Shown here: positions 18,350 to 26,944 of the stretch, piece after piece | Layout: every line of letters starts with the position of its first letter | Numbering within the stretch: the stretch's first letter is position 1 | Assembly (NCBI RefSeq): GCF_015710575.1 | Contig: NZ_CP065373.1 | Coordinates: 2,542,001-2,606,000, forward strand | Length of the DNA stretch: 64,000 nucleotides | Direction of reading: 5' to 3' | DNA from: Mycolicibacterium mengxianglii | GTDB lineage: Bacteria; Actinomycetota; Actinomycetes; Mycobacteriales; Mycobacteriaceae | The notes under the pieces: generated by a model | Told to the model about the DNA's origin: nothing | The model's input: the letters and a program-made list of their open reading frames with translations, nothing else | The model's database searches: none | Position numbers and translations under genes: made by a program

Positions 18350-18853
18350 ATGAGCCGAATCGGAGACTTCGCCGGATCCGCTGAAAGCGAACTTGCGGGT
18401 TGGATCGTGCAGTCGCCGGAGATCGGCACGGCGATGGCCGGCTTTGCCCACGCGGTCTACAACAACAATCGGCTGCCGATGCGGGTGCGCGAGTTGGCTC
18501 GGATCGTGATCGCCCACGACAACGAGTGCGCGGTGTGCGTCAACACCCGGGACGCCGACGGGCCCGCAGCCGGTGTCGACGAGGAGCTTTATCAACACGC
18601 CGACCAGTGGCGGACCTGGTCCGGCTACAGCGAGCAGGAACGCATTGCGGCGGAATTCGCGCACCGGTTCGCCACCGAACACACCGAACTGCGTGACGAC
18701 GAAGACTTCTGGGAGCGCGCCAGGCCGCTGTTCTCCGACGAACTGATGGCCGACCTCGCACTGTCCTGCGCGATGTGGGTGGGTATGGGTCGGATGCTGC
18801 GCACTCTGGACATCGGCCAGACCTGCCACCTCACTCTGCCCAGTCGCGCTTGA
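18350..18853 (+). CDS. carboxymuconolactone decarboxylase (CMD/AhpD-like) family protein
   Basis: A 167-residue helical protein of the AhpD-like fold. The segment RVRELARIVIAHDNECAVCVNTR holds the CxxC of this family, here split as RVRELARIVIAHDN then ECAVCVNTR; the His that follows CxxC in AhpD is Arg, so peroxidase activity may be altered. Such proteins in mycobacteria often belong to lipid or steroid catabolic regulons. A KstR-type box precedes it. The ATG at 18350 was chosen over 18323, which would overlap the box. Confidence 0.85.
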   Translation: MSRIGDFAGSAESELAGWIVQSPEIGTAMAGFAHAVYNNNRLPMRVRELARIVIAHDNECAVCVNTRDADGPAAGVDEELYQHADQWRTWSGYSEQERIAAEFAHRFATEHTELRDDEDFWERARPLFSDELMADLALSCAMWVGMGRMLRTLDIGQTCHLTLPSRA

Positions 18854-18881
18854 ACAGTGGAAGATTCGGCACTGCCGCGTT

Positions 18882-20642
18882 TTATCTGACGCCGCGCACC
18901 AACCGACCCGGCCGGGCACCGGTGTCACTGCCGTGTCTGCGGGTGACGACCCCACTGACCACGGTGGCGTCGTAACCGGAGGCGCCCTGGATCAGCCGCC
19001 GACCCCCGGCGGGGAGGTCGTAGACCATGCGGGGCGCGTGGAGAGTCAGTGCGTCGAGATCGATGACGTTGAGGTCGGCTTTCTTGCCGGTAGCGATCAC
19101 GCCGCGGTCGGACAGTCCGAACAGCGTTGCGGTGTCGAGGGTTTGCTTGCGCACCACGTACTCCAGCGAGAATCGCGGCCCGCGGTCCCGGTCCCGCGCC
19201 CAGTGGGTCAACATGAACGTCGGGTAGGAGGCGTCACAGATCAAGCCGCAGTGTGCGCCGCCGTCCGATAGGCCCGACACGGCTGCCGGATGGCTCATCA
19301 TGTCGTAGATCGCGTCATGATTGCCCGCGGCGTAGTTGAAGAACGGCAGCATCAGCAGTGCGGTGCCGTCCGCCTCCAACATCAGGTCGTACATGACGGC
19401 CAGGGGGTCCTGACCGCGGCGGCGCGCGATCGCGGCCACCGTCTGCTCCGGTGTCGGCTCGTAGTCCGGCGGATCGCCGATCGCGAAGATCTTGTCGGTG
19501 CTGTGCTGGATCAGCGCGAACAGGCCGTCGAACAACGGCACCGGCTGCGCGGGCAGATCGGTCTCGGCCAGGATCGCCTCGCGCACAGCGGGATCGGCCA
19601 GCCGGAGCCCCAATTCCTCACGGGTAGACTCTGCCGCCAACCGGCGATAGGTGGGCCGGTGGGTGAACGCGTGATAACCCGGGAACCCGAACAACATGCC
19701 GAACGGCCGGACCGCGAACTGCGCATAGATCTGCACACCCCGCTCGAGCGCCGCACCGGCACAGTCCAGTTGGCGGCGCCACAGATCCGGGGCGCCGCTG
19801 TTCTGCACCATGGCGAACGAGACGGGACGGTCGATCTCGGCGGCGAGCCGGGTCATCCAGTCCAGCTCACGCATGGAGGCCTCATTGTCCTCACCGGCGG
19901 TACCCTGTGGTGCCACTTCGAACACCGCCTGCCCGCCGGCAGCCATGGCGCGGCCCAGCCCGAACAATTCCCGCTCGGCGGCGTAGGTACCGGGCACCGG
20001 CTGGCCGTCCATGGCGCGGTGCGCCTCGGTGCGGGACGTGGAAAAACCCAGCGCACCGGCCTCGACGGCCTCACGCACGATCCTGGCCATCAGTGCCACG
20101 TCGTCCTCGGTGGCGGCCTCGTTGCGGGCGCCGCGGTCACCCATTGCATAACCCCGCACTGCGCCGTGGGCGATCTGCGTTCCGAAATCGACTGCCAGCG
20201 AACGCTTTTCGACCGCATCCAGATACTGCGGAAAACTCTCCCACTCCCAGGTGATGCCCTCGGTGAGCGCAGTGCCGGGAATGTCCTCGACACCCTCCAT
20301 GAGCTCGATGAGCCACTGCTCGCGACCGGGCGCAACCGGGGCGAATCCGACTCCGCAGTTGCCGCTGACCACGGTGGTGACACCGTGCAGGCTCGACGGT
20401 TCCAGCGTGTCGTCCCAGCTGACCTGGCCGTCGTAATGGGTGTGGATGTCGACGAATCCCGGCGTCACCACCTTGCCGGTGGCATCGATGGTGTGGGCCG
20501 CCTCGCCGGACAGCCCCGGGTCGTCGCCCTCGCAACGGCGGATCTCGACGATGCGGCCGTCTTTGACGCCGATGTCCGCGCGGAACCGGTCAGCGCCGGT
20601 CCCGTCTACCACGGTGCCGCCGGTAATGGTGAGGTCGAACAT
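18882..20642 (-). CDS. amidohydrolase (N-acyl-D-amino-acid deacylase-like)
   Basis: A 586-residue metal-dependent hydrolase of the D-aminoacylase/dihydroorotase type. N-terminal LTITGGTVVDGTG and DATGKVVTPGFVDIHTH (metal HxH pair), GNCGVGFAP, SDGGAHCGL late metal-site segment, and the usual C-terminal beta cap (GKKADLNVIDLDAL). It is the last gene of a minus-strand operon with an NTF2-like protein and a second amidohydrolase, behind a KstR-type box at 22905. The true substrate is unknown; family names refer to D-aminoacylases, but many actinobacterial members act on unknown lactams or amides. Confidence 0.88.
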   Translation of the reverse strand: MFDLTITGGTVVDGTGADRFRADIGVKDGRIVEIRRCEGDDPGLSGEAAHTIDATGKVVTPGFVDIHTHYDGQVSWDDTLEPSSLHGVTTVVSGNCGVGFAPVAPGREQWLIELMEGVEDIPGTALTEGITWEWESFPQYLDAVEKRSLAVDFGTQIAHGAVRGYAMGDRGARNEAATEDDVALMARIVREAVEAGALGFSTSRTEAHRAMDGQPVPGTYAAERELFGLGRAMAAGGQAVFEVAPQGTAGEDNEASMRELDWMTRLAAEIDRPVSFAMVQNSGAPDLWRRQLDCAGAALERGVQIYAQFAVRPFGMLFGFPGYHAFTHRPTYRRLAAESTREELGLRLADPAVREAILAETDLPAQPVPLFDGLFALIQHSTDKIFAIGDPPDYEPTPEQTVAAIARRRGQDPLAVMYDLMLEADGTALLMLPFFNYAAGNHDAIYDMMSHPAAVSGLSDGGAHCGLICDASYPTFMLTHWARDRDRGPRFSLEYVVRKQTLDTATLFGLSDRGVIATGKKADLNVIDLDALTLHAPRMVYDLPAGGRRLIQGASGYDATVVSGVVTRRHGSDTGARPGRLVRGVR

Positions 20643-20645
20643 CGC

Positions 20646-21107
20646 TCAGATCTCCCCGGTGGCGTCGTACACCCATGACATGTCGGCGCTGGCGAAGTCC
20701 GCCATCCAGGTCGACGGCGCGTGATTGGCCAATGCTCCCATGTCCCAGTAGTCCTTCCATCGCGTGATCTTGCCGTCCACCACTCGGTGCACCGTGACGA
20801 ACTGCAGTAACGCGGATTCGCCTCCGGCCCAGTCCCACTGCTCGGAGTGCTCGTACAACACGTTCTCCCCGTCGGCGACCAGTAGGCCATCGAAGTTCTG
20901 GTAGCCGGCGAGTGATTCCAATCCGATCTTGAGGCGCTTGACGATGTCGACCGGACCCTTGGCCGCCGCCGCAGCGCCGACCGGCACGTCCACGTAGATA
21001 CAGTCCTGCGCGAGGAACGTGGCGACGGCGTCCCAGTCCCGGGCCGACAGGGCCCGCCACATGCCGAGGACCACCTCCGGTGCCGCCACCGCTTGATCAA
21101 CGGACAT
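20646..21107 (-). CDS. NTF2-like (SnoaL/limonene-epoxide-hydrolase fold) protein
   Basis: A 153-residue cone-shaped alpha/beta protein. The helix-strand pattern (EVVLGMWRALSARDWDAVAT, then FLAQDCIYVDVP) and late strands with DYWDMG are typical of the NTF2/LEH superfamily. The fold serves epoxide hydrolases, steroid isomerases and polyketide cyclases. It lies between two amidohydrolase genes, overlapping the upstream stop by 11 bp and ending 3 bp before the next start, so it surely belongs to their pathway. The start at 21107 was fixed by this overlap. Confidence 0.82.
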   Translation of the reverse strand: MSVDQAVAAPEVVLGMWRALSARDWDAVATFLAQDCIYVDVPVGAAAAAKGPVDIVKRLKIGLESLAGYQNFDGLLVADGENVLYEHSEQWDWAGGESALLQFVTVHRVVDGKITRWKDYWDMGALANHAPSTWMADFASADMSWVYDATGEI

Positions 21108-22896
21108 CGAGCAACACCTCGCTGTCAGCGATGTCGGCCTGCAGCGCCGGCACCGGCCGGCCGGCACGCAGGAAGCTGCCCGTGCGGGTCCTGCCCACCA
21201 GATCTGATGGTTGCCCGTTGCGGAAAACCGTTCTGCCGCCGACGAGTACGGCCTGCACCGTGTCGTCATTGCGGTTGACCATCCGCGACAGCCCGCCGTA
21301 CTGCGCGACGGGCTCCTCGGCGTAGGCATCCAGGGACGCGTCGAGGTGCTCCGGGTCTATCACCACGACGTCCGCGCGGTCGCCGACCCGCAGGTGGCCG
21401 GCGTCCAGCCGGTACCAGTCGGCGAGTTCGCCGGTGAGGCGGTGCACCGCCTGCTCGATGGAGATGAACGGCTTCCCGGCCCGGTCGGCGTCGCGGACGT
21501 GACGCAGCAATCGCAGCCCCATGTTGTAGAAGGCCATGTTGCGAAGGTGTGCCCCGGCGTCCGAGAAGCCCATCTGCACACCGGGATCGGCGGCGAACTT
21601 CTTGAGCACCTCCGGGCGGTGATTGGAGATGGTGGTGCGCCAGCGCAGTGCGCGACCGTGCTCGAGCACCAGATCCAGGAACGCATCCACCGGGTGCAGC
21701 CCACCGCGGTCGGCGCCGACCTGCCCGAACGACTTGCCGGCCACCGCGGGGTCCGGACATTCGACGATCTCGGCGTCGTAGAAGTCGCGGTGCCACACCC
21801 GGATGCCGAGCTTGCTCTCATACTGTTTTCGGAACTGCCTGCGGTAGGCCTCGTCGCGCATCAGCTCGTTGCGTTCGACTTCATCGCGCAGGTGCAGCGC
21901 GGCCGCGCCTGCGCCGAATTCCTCGAAGATCACCAGGTCGATTCCGTCGGCGTACACCTCGAACGGCACCGGCAGGTGCTGCCAGCGGAAGTCGCCGCCG
22001 AATCTGTTCACCAGTCGTGCCATCGGCCCGAGCAACGCAACCGCGTACGGGTTGGCCTTGACGTCGGCAGCCGAGAGCAGGCTGGTCTTGAGCTTCTTAC
22101 GGAAGAGTCCGAGCGACTGGGCCAGCTGCGATCCGAGGTTCAGCGGATTCTCGATATCGGGGCCGGACTGCAGGATCAGGCCGCTGCGGCGTAACTGGGC
22201 TTTCAGTCGTCGCAGTTCGCGGGCCTTCGCGTAGGTGGACGGCAACGTCCGGGACCGGCAGGCCTCCCCGTCCAGCTTGTCGAAAAGCAGCTGCTGCGAG
22301 GACATTCCGACCATACCGGCATCAATCGCCTCGGCCAGCATGGCCTCCATCCGGGCCAGCTCGGCGCGGGTGGGGCGCTCATCGTCACGGGTAGAGCGGT
22401 CCAGACCCATGGTGGCCGCGCGCATATCGGAGTGACCGATGAACGCTGCCACATTGGGCCCCAGCGGCCTGGACTCCAGTGCGGAGATGTACTGGGCGCA
22501 CGAATTCCACGACTTGTGTTGATCCACGGCGGAGATCACGAAGTCGCGAGGAATGGCCTCGACCCGGCCGAAGATGTCACCGGCGTCCTCACCGTTGACG
22601 TAGATGGTCGACAGCGAGCACGAACCGAGCATGATCGTGGTGACGCCATGGCGCAGCGATTCGCTGAGTGCAGGACCGCCCAGCACCTCGACGTCGTAGT
22701 GGGTATGGATATCGATCAGCCCGGGGAGCACCCAGCGTCCCGAAGCGTCGATCACGTCAGCGCAACCGGTCCCGTCCAAGGCGTCCGCGCTGATCGCCGC
22801 GACGTGCCCGTCGCGGATTCCGATATCGCGGATGGCGGATGGGGCCCCGGACCCGTCAAACCAGCGGCCGTTGCGGATGATCGTGTCGTAGGTCAC
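21097..22896 (-). CDS. amidohydrolase family protein, first gene of the operon
   Basis: A 599-residue amidohydrolase paralogous to the 18882-20642 product: TIIRNGRWFDGSG, LPGLIDIHTHYD metal pair, MLGSCSLS, FSDAGAHLRNM, and C-terminal RVGDRADVVVIDPEHL. Sequence identity is scattered, so the two probably take different substrates in one route. The GTG at 22896 starts VTYDTII; longer starts would cross the KstR-type box (22905-22918) and the divergent gene. The operon order is amidohydrolase, NTF2-like, amidohydrolase. Confidence 0.87.
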   Translation of the reverse strand: MTYDTIIRNGRWFDGSGAPSAIRDIGIRDGHVAAISADALDGTGCADVIDASGRWVLPGLIDIHTHYDVEVLGGPALSESLRHGVTTIMLGSCSLSTIYVNGEDAGDIFGRVEAIPRDFVISAVDQHKSWNSCAQYISALESRPLGPNVAAFIGHSDMRAATMGLDRSTRDDERPTRAELARMEAMLAEAIDAGMVGMSSQQLLFDKLDGEACRSRTLPSTYAKARELRRLKAQLRRSGLILQSGPDIENPLNLGSQLAQSLGLFRKKLKTSLLSAADVKANPYAVALLGPMARLVNRFGGDFRWQHLPVPFEVYADGIDLVIFEEFGAGAAALHLRDEVERNELMRDEAYRRQFRKQYESKLGIRVWHRDFYDAEIVECPDPAVAGKSFGQVGADRGGLHPVDAFLDLVLEHGRALRWRTTISNHRPEVLKKFAADPGVQMGFSDAGAHLRNMAFYNMGLRLLRHVRDADRAGKPFISIEQAVHRLTGELADWYRLDAGHLRVGDRADVVVIDPEHLDASLDAYAEEPVAQYGGLSRMVNRNDDTVQAVLVGGRTVFRNGQPSDLVGRTRTGSFLRAGRPVPALQADIADSEVLLDVR

Positions 22897-22904
22897 ACGG
22901 TCAA

Positions 22905-22918
22905 TAGAACCTGTTCCA
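22905..22918. promoter_or_regulatory. KstR-type box between the amidohydrolase operon and divergent dienelactone hydrolase
   Basis: TAGAACCTGTTCCA fits TnnAACnnGTTnnA fully. It lies 8 bp upstream of the amidohydrolase GTG and 99 bp upstream of the dienelactone hydrolase ATG, and could control both divergent units. Confidence 0.65.
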
Positions 22919-23017
22919 ATTCCGGGTGTCAACGATTCAGTGAACAGATTCTTCGGTGTGTTTACCAATCGCGAGTACCGGGCCTTTACCTGCCGCTTCG
23001 CGCGCATACTCAGAAGG

Positions 23018-23950
23018 ATGACGCCACTGCAACGCTACATCGCCGAGGAGATCGCCACCGACCACGTCGACGGGTTGCTGTCCCGGCGCGAGGCGATCCG
23101 TCGACTCGGCCTGCTCGGGGTGTCCGCGGCGGCGGCATCTGCCCTGATCGTCGCCTGTGGGAACGACCGTGCCGCCGCGCCGGCGACGTCCTCGGAGACA
23201 CCCGGCGTCCCGACCCCGACGACGCCGGCCCAGCCGCCGCCGGGAATGGCGGACGCGCTCGAGACCAGCCCGATCACCTGGGCGGGCCCGGGCGGAGAAC
23301 TGCAGGGTGCCTGGGCGTCGGCCGGCACGCCACGGGGCGGCGTGCTGGTCGTCCACGAGAACAAGGGCCTCAACGACTGGACCCGGTCGGTCGCCGGCCG
23401 GCTGGCGGGCATCGGCTACTCGGCCCTGGCGATCGATTTGTTGTCGGCTCAGGGTGGGACGGCCCGGTTCGCCGATCCCGCGGCGGCCACCGCCGCCCTC
23501 GGCAACATCGCGCCCGAGGTCCTGGTCGCCGATCTCAAGTCCGGTGTCGCCGAAGTGCAGCGACGGGTGCCCGGCCAGAAGGTCGCCGCGGTGGGTTTCT
23601 GTATGGGTGGGGGTCTGGTGTGGCGGCTGCTGGCCTCCGGTACTCCCGAATTGTCCGCTGCTGTGCCGTTTTACGGGCCGACGCCGGACAATCCCGACTT
23701 CGCCGGCTCTCCGAATGCCGCGGTGTTGGCCTTCTATGGTGCCCTCGATGCCCGGGTGAACGCCACCGAGCCGGCGGCCAGGGCGGCGCTGGAGCGGGCC
23801 GGGCTGGTCCACGAGATCGTCATCGAGCCCGACGCCGACCACGCGTTCTTCAACGACAGCGGGCAGCGCTACAACGCCGTCGCCGCCGCTGATGCCTGGA
23901 CCCGTCTGCAGGACTGGTTCGGCCGGCATCTGGCGCCGGGCGACGGCTAG
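23018..23950 (+). CDS. dienelactone hydrolase family protein, exported (Tat/lipoprotein-like signal)
   Basis: A 310-residue alpha/beta hydrolase. The N-terminus has two RR pairs (LSRREAIRRLGLLG) followed by a hydrophobic stretch and a lipobox-like LIVAC (C at about 46), suggesting Tat export and lipidation, although most dienelactone hydrolases are cytosolic. The nucleophile is Cys in GFCMGGG, with Asp and His in late segments (YGALDARV and DADHAFF). AAGG precedes the ATG at 23018. It is divergent from the amidohydrolase operon and shares the KstR-type box region. Confidence 0.87.
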   Translation: MTPLQRYIAEEIATDHVDGLLSRREAIRRLGLLGVSAAAASALIVACGNDRAAAPATSSETPGVPTPTTPAQPPPGMADALETSPITWAGPGGELQGAWASAGTPRGGVLVVHENKGLNDWTRSVAGRLAGIGYSALAIDLLSAQGGTARFADPAAATAALGNIAPEVLVADLKSGVAEVQRRVPGQKVAAVGFCMGGGLVWRLLASGTPELSAAVPFYGPTPDNPDFAGSPNAAVLAFYGALDARVNATEPAARAALERAGLVHEIVIEPDADHAFFNDSGQRYNAVAAADAWTRLQDWFGRHLAPGDG

Positions 23951-24312
23951 GAGGCTGCGGAGCCGGTGTCCAGGGTGGCCACCACGGTGACCCGGCCTGC
24001 GGCGTCGCGCGACGCAACGGCGTGTGCCGGGCGGTCGGTGCCGTCGAGTCGGATCGTCAGTGGACCCCCGGCCCCGAGGAAGTTGCGCCACCAGCTCTTC
24101 TTATCGGGCATCGAGACCCTGATCGTGACGGTGTTACCGCGCACCTGGTAGCTCACGGGCAGCGTGAAGGACCGGCCCGATTTGCGGCCCACGTAGCTGA
24201 TCTCGGTGATGTGCCTACCGATGACCGCCCCCAGCACCGGCACGTGGCGCAGCGCGGTGACCGCGGTGTTGACGGAAGTGATGAAGAGACGCATCGGTCC
24301 ACCGAATGCCAT
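23947..24312 (-). CDS. deazaflavin (F420)-dependent nitroreductase-like (DDN family) protein
   Basis: A 121-residue split-beta-barrel protein. The family signature ISYVGRKSGRSFTLPVSY is visible, typical of F420H2-dependent DDN/FDOR-B oxidoreductases that reduce quinones or other electrophiles. The ATG at 24312 follows a good GGAGG; the longer frame to 24414 would run into the divergent thioesterase start. Its stop overlaps the convergent dienelactone hydrolase stop by 4 bp. Confidence 0.82.
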   Translation of the reverse strand: MAFGGPMRLFITSVNTAVTALRHVPVLGAVIGRHITEISYVGRKSGRSFTLPVSYQVRGNTVTIRVSMPDKKSWWRNFLGAGGPLTIRLDGTDRPAHAVASRDAAGRVTVVATLDTGSAAS

Positions 24313-24361
24313 TGACAACCTCCGAGTGTCGGTCTGGATCAGGTACTGCATGATGCCGGTG

Positions 24362-25159
24362 ATGACTTCCACACTGCCCGAGGTGCTTGCGACGCTCGAA
24401 CTCGATCGAGTCAACCAGATGTTTTTCGTCGGTACCCAACTCGAGGGTCCGGCCCATCACATCCTCGGCGGTCATATCGGCGCCCAGGCGCTGGTGGCCA
24501 CGGCCCGCACGGTGCCCGACGACCGGCTGCCGCGCAGCCTGCACGCGCAGTTCCTGCGCAGTGGAGACGCCCGGCAGCCCGTCGACTTCGAAGTCGTCGC
24601 CCTGCACGACGGCGGCACCTTCTCCACCCGACGAGCCACCGCGCGTCAGTACGGAGCGATCCTGATGGAGGCCACCGTCTCCTTCAGTAAGGCCGCTTCC
24701 GACGACGCGCCGTATCAGGCCGAAGTGCCCGTTGTGCCGCAACCTGATTCGTTGACGGCAGTGCGTCGCGACGGCACCTGGGCCAGTTTGGAATGGTTCG
24801 ACCGCAGAAACGTCCCCGATCTGGGGTCGGGTACCGCGGCGCTGTGGTGGCGGCCCAGCGGAAGCGTTCCCGACGATCCGATCCTCACCGCCGGGCTGGT
24901 GGCCTACCTGTCGGCGGTCACCCTGGTGGAGGCGGCCATGGCGGCGCGCGGGGCGGCCGCCTACGCGGTCTCACCCATGCTGGATCATTCGGTGTGGTTC
25001 CACCAGCAGGCGGACCTGTCGGACTGGCTGCTCTACGAACAGGATTCACCCAGCGGCGCGCACCGCAGAGCGCTGACGAACGGCCGGATGTACAACCGGT
25101 CGGGCACCCAGGTGTGCACCGCCGCCCAGGAGGTGTACTTCCCGGCGCCGCGTAGCTGA
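24362..25159 (+). CDS. acyl-CoA thioesterase II (TesB-like)
   Basis: A 265-residue double hotdog-fold thioesterase that hydrolyses acyl-CoA. The first hotdog has GGHIGAQALVATARTV and the LHAQFLRSG segment; the second has the MLDHSVWFH motif with the Asp-His of TesB. Three in-frame ATGs (24350, 24353, 24362) are possible; 24362 gives MTSTLPEVL. It diverges from the DDN-like gene and precedes mgtA by 83 bp. Confidence 0.9.
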   Translation: MTSTLPEVLATLELDRVNQMFFVGTQLEGPAHHILGGHIGAQALVATARTVPDDRLPRSLHAQFLRSGDARQPVDFEVVALHDGGTFSTRRATARQYGAILMEATVSFSKAASDDAPYQAEVPVVPQPDSLTAVRRDGTWASLEWFDRRNVPDLGSGTAALWWRPSGSVPDDPILTAGLVAYLSAVTLVEAAMAARGAAAYAVSPMLDHSVWFHQQADLSDWLLYEQDSPSGAHRRALTNGRMYNRSGTQVCTAAQEVYFPAPRS

Positions 25160-25242
25160 GGGCCCGAGGAGTTCACCAGGCATTCATCCACCTGCCGGTG
25201 TGCTGACGTCGACCGCACACGCCGGAGCGTTGGGATGGTTGC

Positions 25243-26355
25243 ATGCGGGTCGTGCAGGTGGCCAATTTCTACGGCCCCCGGTCCGGAGGCCTGCGCACCG
25301 CGGTCGACCGTCTCGGCGCCGAGTACTGCGCCGCCGGGCACGACGTGTTCCTGATCGTGCCGGGCCCGGCAGCCGGGCGCACGGAGATGGCGTCCGGCGT
25401 GCTGCGGGTCTCGGTGCCCGCCCCGCGGATTCCGTTCACCGGCGGCTACCGCGCTGTCATGCCCGCTCCGGTGTCCACCGTGCTCGACGAACTGGCACCG
25501 GATGCCATCGAGGTGTCTGATCGCTTCACCCTGCGCGGCCTGGGCCGGTGGGGGAGCAGCCGCGGAGTGACGACTGTAATGATCTCCCATGAGCGGCTGG
25601 ACCGGCTGACCGGCCAATTCCTGCCCACTCCTGTCGCGCGGGCCGTGGCCGACTTCGCCAACCGGCGCAGCGCCGCCGACTACGACACCGTGTTGTGCAC
25701 CACCGCGTTCGCCCGTGAGGAATTCGACCGTATCGGTGCCACCAACGTGGCCACGGTGCCCCTCGGTGTGGACCTCGAGCTGTTCCATCCGCGTCGGTAT
25801 TGCGCCCGGGTCCGGCAGCAGTGGGCGGCCCCCGGGCAGCTACTCCTGGTGCACTGCGGCCGGCTGTCGGTTGAGAAGCGTGCCGACCGCAGCATCGATA
25901 CCGTTGCTGCCCTGCTGGATTCGGGTTTCGACGCCCGGCTGGTGATCATCGGGGACGGTCCGCTGCGGCAGCGGCTGGAGCGTCAGGCCGCTCGGTTGCC
26001 CGTGGATTTCACCGGGTTCGTCGACCATCGGGAGACGGTCGCGAACTTCCTGGCAACAGCCGATGTGGTACTCGCGCCGGGCCCGCACGAGACGTTCGGC
26101 CTCGCCGCTCTGGAAGCGTTGGCCTGCGGAACTCCGGCGGTGGTGTCGCGGACATCGGCGCTGACCGAGGTACTGACCCCGGACAGCGGCGTTTGTGCCG
26201 ACAACGACCCCGCTGCCATGGCCGCGGCCGTCGGCGAGGTGGTCGGGCGGCCCGAACGGCAGCGCCGCCACGATGCCCGCCGGCGGGCCGAGCGGTTCTC
26301 CTGGCCGCGGTCGGCTCAGGGAATGTTGCTGGCGTTGACCGGCCAGGGCGGGTGA
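25243..26355 (+). CDS. mgtA: GT4-family alpha-mannosyltransferase MgtA
   Basis: A 370-residue GT-B glycosyltransferase that uses GDP-mannose to mannosylate a glycolipid on the inner membrane face during lipoglycan synthesis (family knowledge from Rv0557). The sequence closely follows M. tuberculosis MgtA as I remember it: ANFYGPRSGGLRTAVDRLG at the start, VMISHERLDR, VPLGVDLELFHPRR, VHCGRLSVEKRADRS, and the donor-site PHETFGLAALEALACGTP, whose Glu residues are typical of GT4. No signal or membrane segment is seen. Confidence 0.93.
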   Translation: MRVVQVANFYGPRSGGLRTAVDRLGAEYCAAGHDVFLIVPGPAAGRTEMASGVLRVSVPAPRIPFTGGYRAVMPAPVSTVLDELAPDAIEVSDRFTLRGLGRWGSSRGVTTVMISHERLDRLTGQFLPTPVARAVADFANRRSAADYDTVLCTTAFAREEFDRIGATNVATVPLGVDLELFHPRRYCARVRQQWAAPGQLLLVHCGRLSVEKRADRSIDTVAALLDSGFDARLVIIGDGPLRQRLERQAARLPVDFTGFVDHRETVANFLATADVVLAPGPHETFGLAALEALACGTPAVVSRTSALTEVLTPDSGVCADNDPAAMAAAVGEVVGRPERQRRHDARRRAERFSWPRSAQGMLLALTGQGG

Positions 26356-26446
26356 CGCGGTTTGACGTGTCCGGATCCCGGGCAACCCCTAATTGACGGG
26401 GCCGTGTCGCTGGCGGCCCCACTGATAAAAGTAAGAAGGAGCCGAC

Positions 26447-26944
26447 ATGACTACCACTGGCTGGATCGTTGTCGCCGTAATCGTGGTTCTGCTGGTGATC
26501 GGATTGCTGGTTTGGTTGGGCCGGAACCAACGCAACAAGAAGTTGCACGGCGAGGCCGAACAGATCCGCGAAGACGTCGAGCAGAAGTCCGTTCACGTCC
26601 GGCAGCGTGAGGCGCTGGCAGACGAGACGGCCGCCAAGGCGCGGGCCGCGCAAGCTGAGGCAGAAGCCAAGGCGGCTGAGGCTCGGCGCCTGTCCGAACG
26701 GGCCGGGGTGCACCGCGAATCGGCGGTCAACTCGCGCGATGAACTCGACGAGCGTCGTACCCACGCCGACAACATCGATCCGCTGGTCAAGAACACCGAC
26801 CAGGACAGCGACGCGGATCTGGTCGCGAATCAGGACCCGAACCGGGTCGCGAATCAGGACCCGAACCGGGTCGCGAATCAGGACCCGAATCATGCGCCGC
26901 GGCATGACACCCGGTCCGTTCCGCCACCGAATCAGGCCCGGTAG
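26447..26944 (+). CDS. membrane-anchored coiled-coil protein with octapeptide repeats
   Basis: A 165-residue protein: one N-terminal membrane segment (WIVVAVIVVLLVIGLLVWLG, residues 6-25), a charged Ala/Glu/Arg coiled coil (about 30-110), then three tandem VANQDPNR-type octapeptides (about 126-149) and a Pro-rich tail. An AAGGAG ribosome binding site precedes the ATG. No known function; similar short anchored coiled-coil proteins in mycobacteria are uncharacterised. Its 3' end overlaps the convergent cyp140 by 13 bp. Confidence 0.8.
   Translation: MTTTGWIVVAVIVVLLVIGLLVWLGRNQRNKKLHGEAEQIREDVEQKSVHVRQREALADETAAKARAAQAEAEAKAAEARRLSERAGVHRESAVNSRDELDERRTHADNIDPLVKNTDQDSDADLVANQDPNRVANQDPNRVANQDPNHAPRHDTRSVPPPNQAR
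26822..26893 (+). repeat. three tandem 24-bp repeats inside the coiled-coil gene
   Basis: Units at 26822-26845, 26846-26869 and 26870-26893. The first two are identical and the third differs only in its last codons. They encode VANQDPNR, VANQDPNR and VANQDPNH. The identity at DNA level points to recent slippage expansion. Confidence 0.9.

Noticed and set aside
17525..18955. 476-codon minus-strand frame opposite the exporter and CMD genes
   Set aside because: Shadow of two supported genes.
22432..23892. 486-codon plus-strand frame across the amidohydrolase start and dienelactone hydrolase gene
   Set aside because: Crosses two supported genes and the KstR-type box; the residue pattern is low-complexity.
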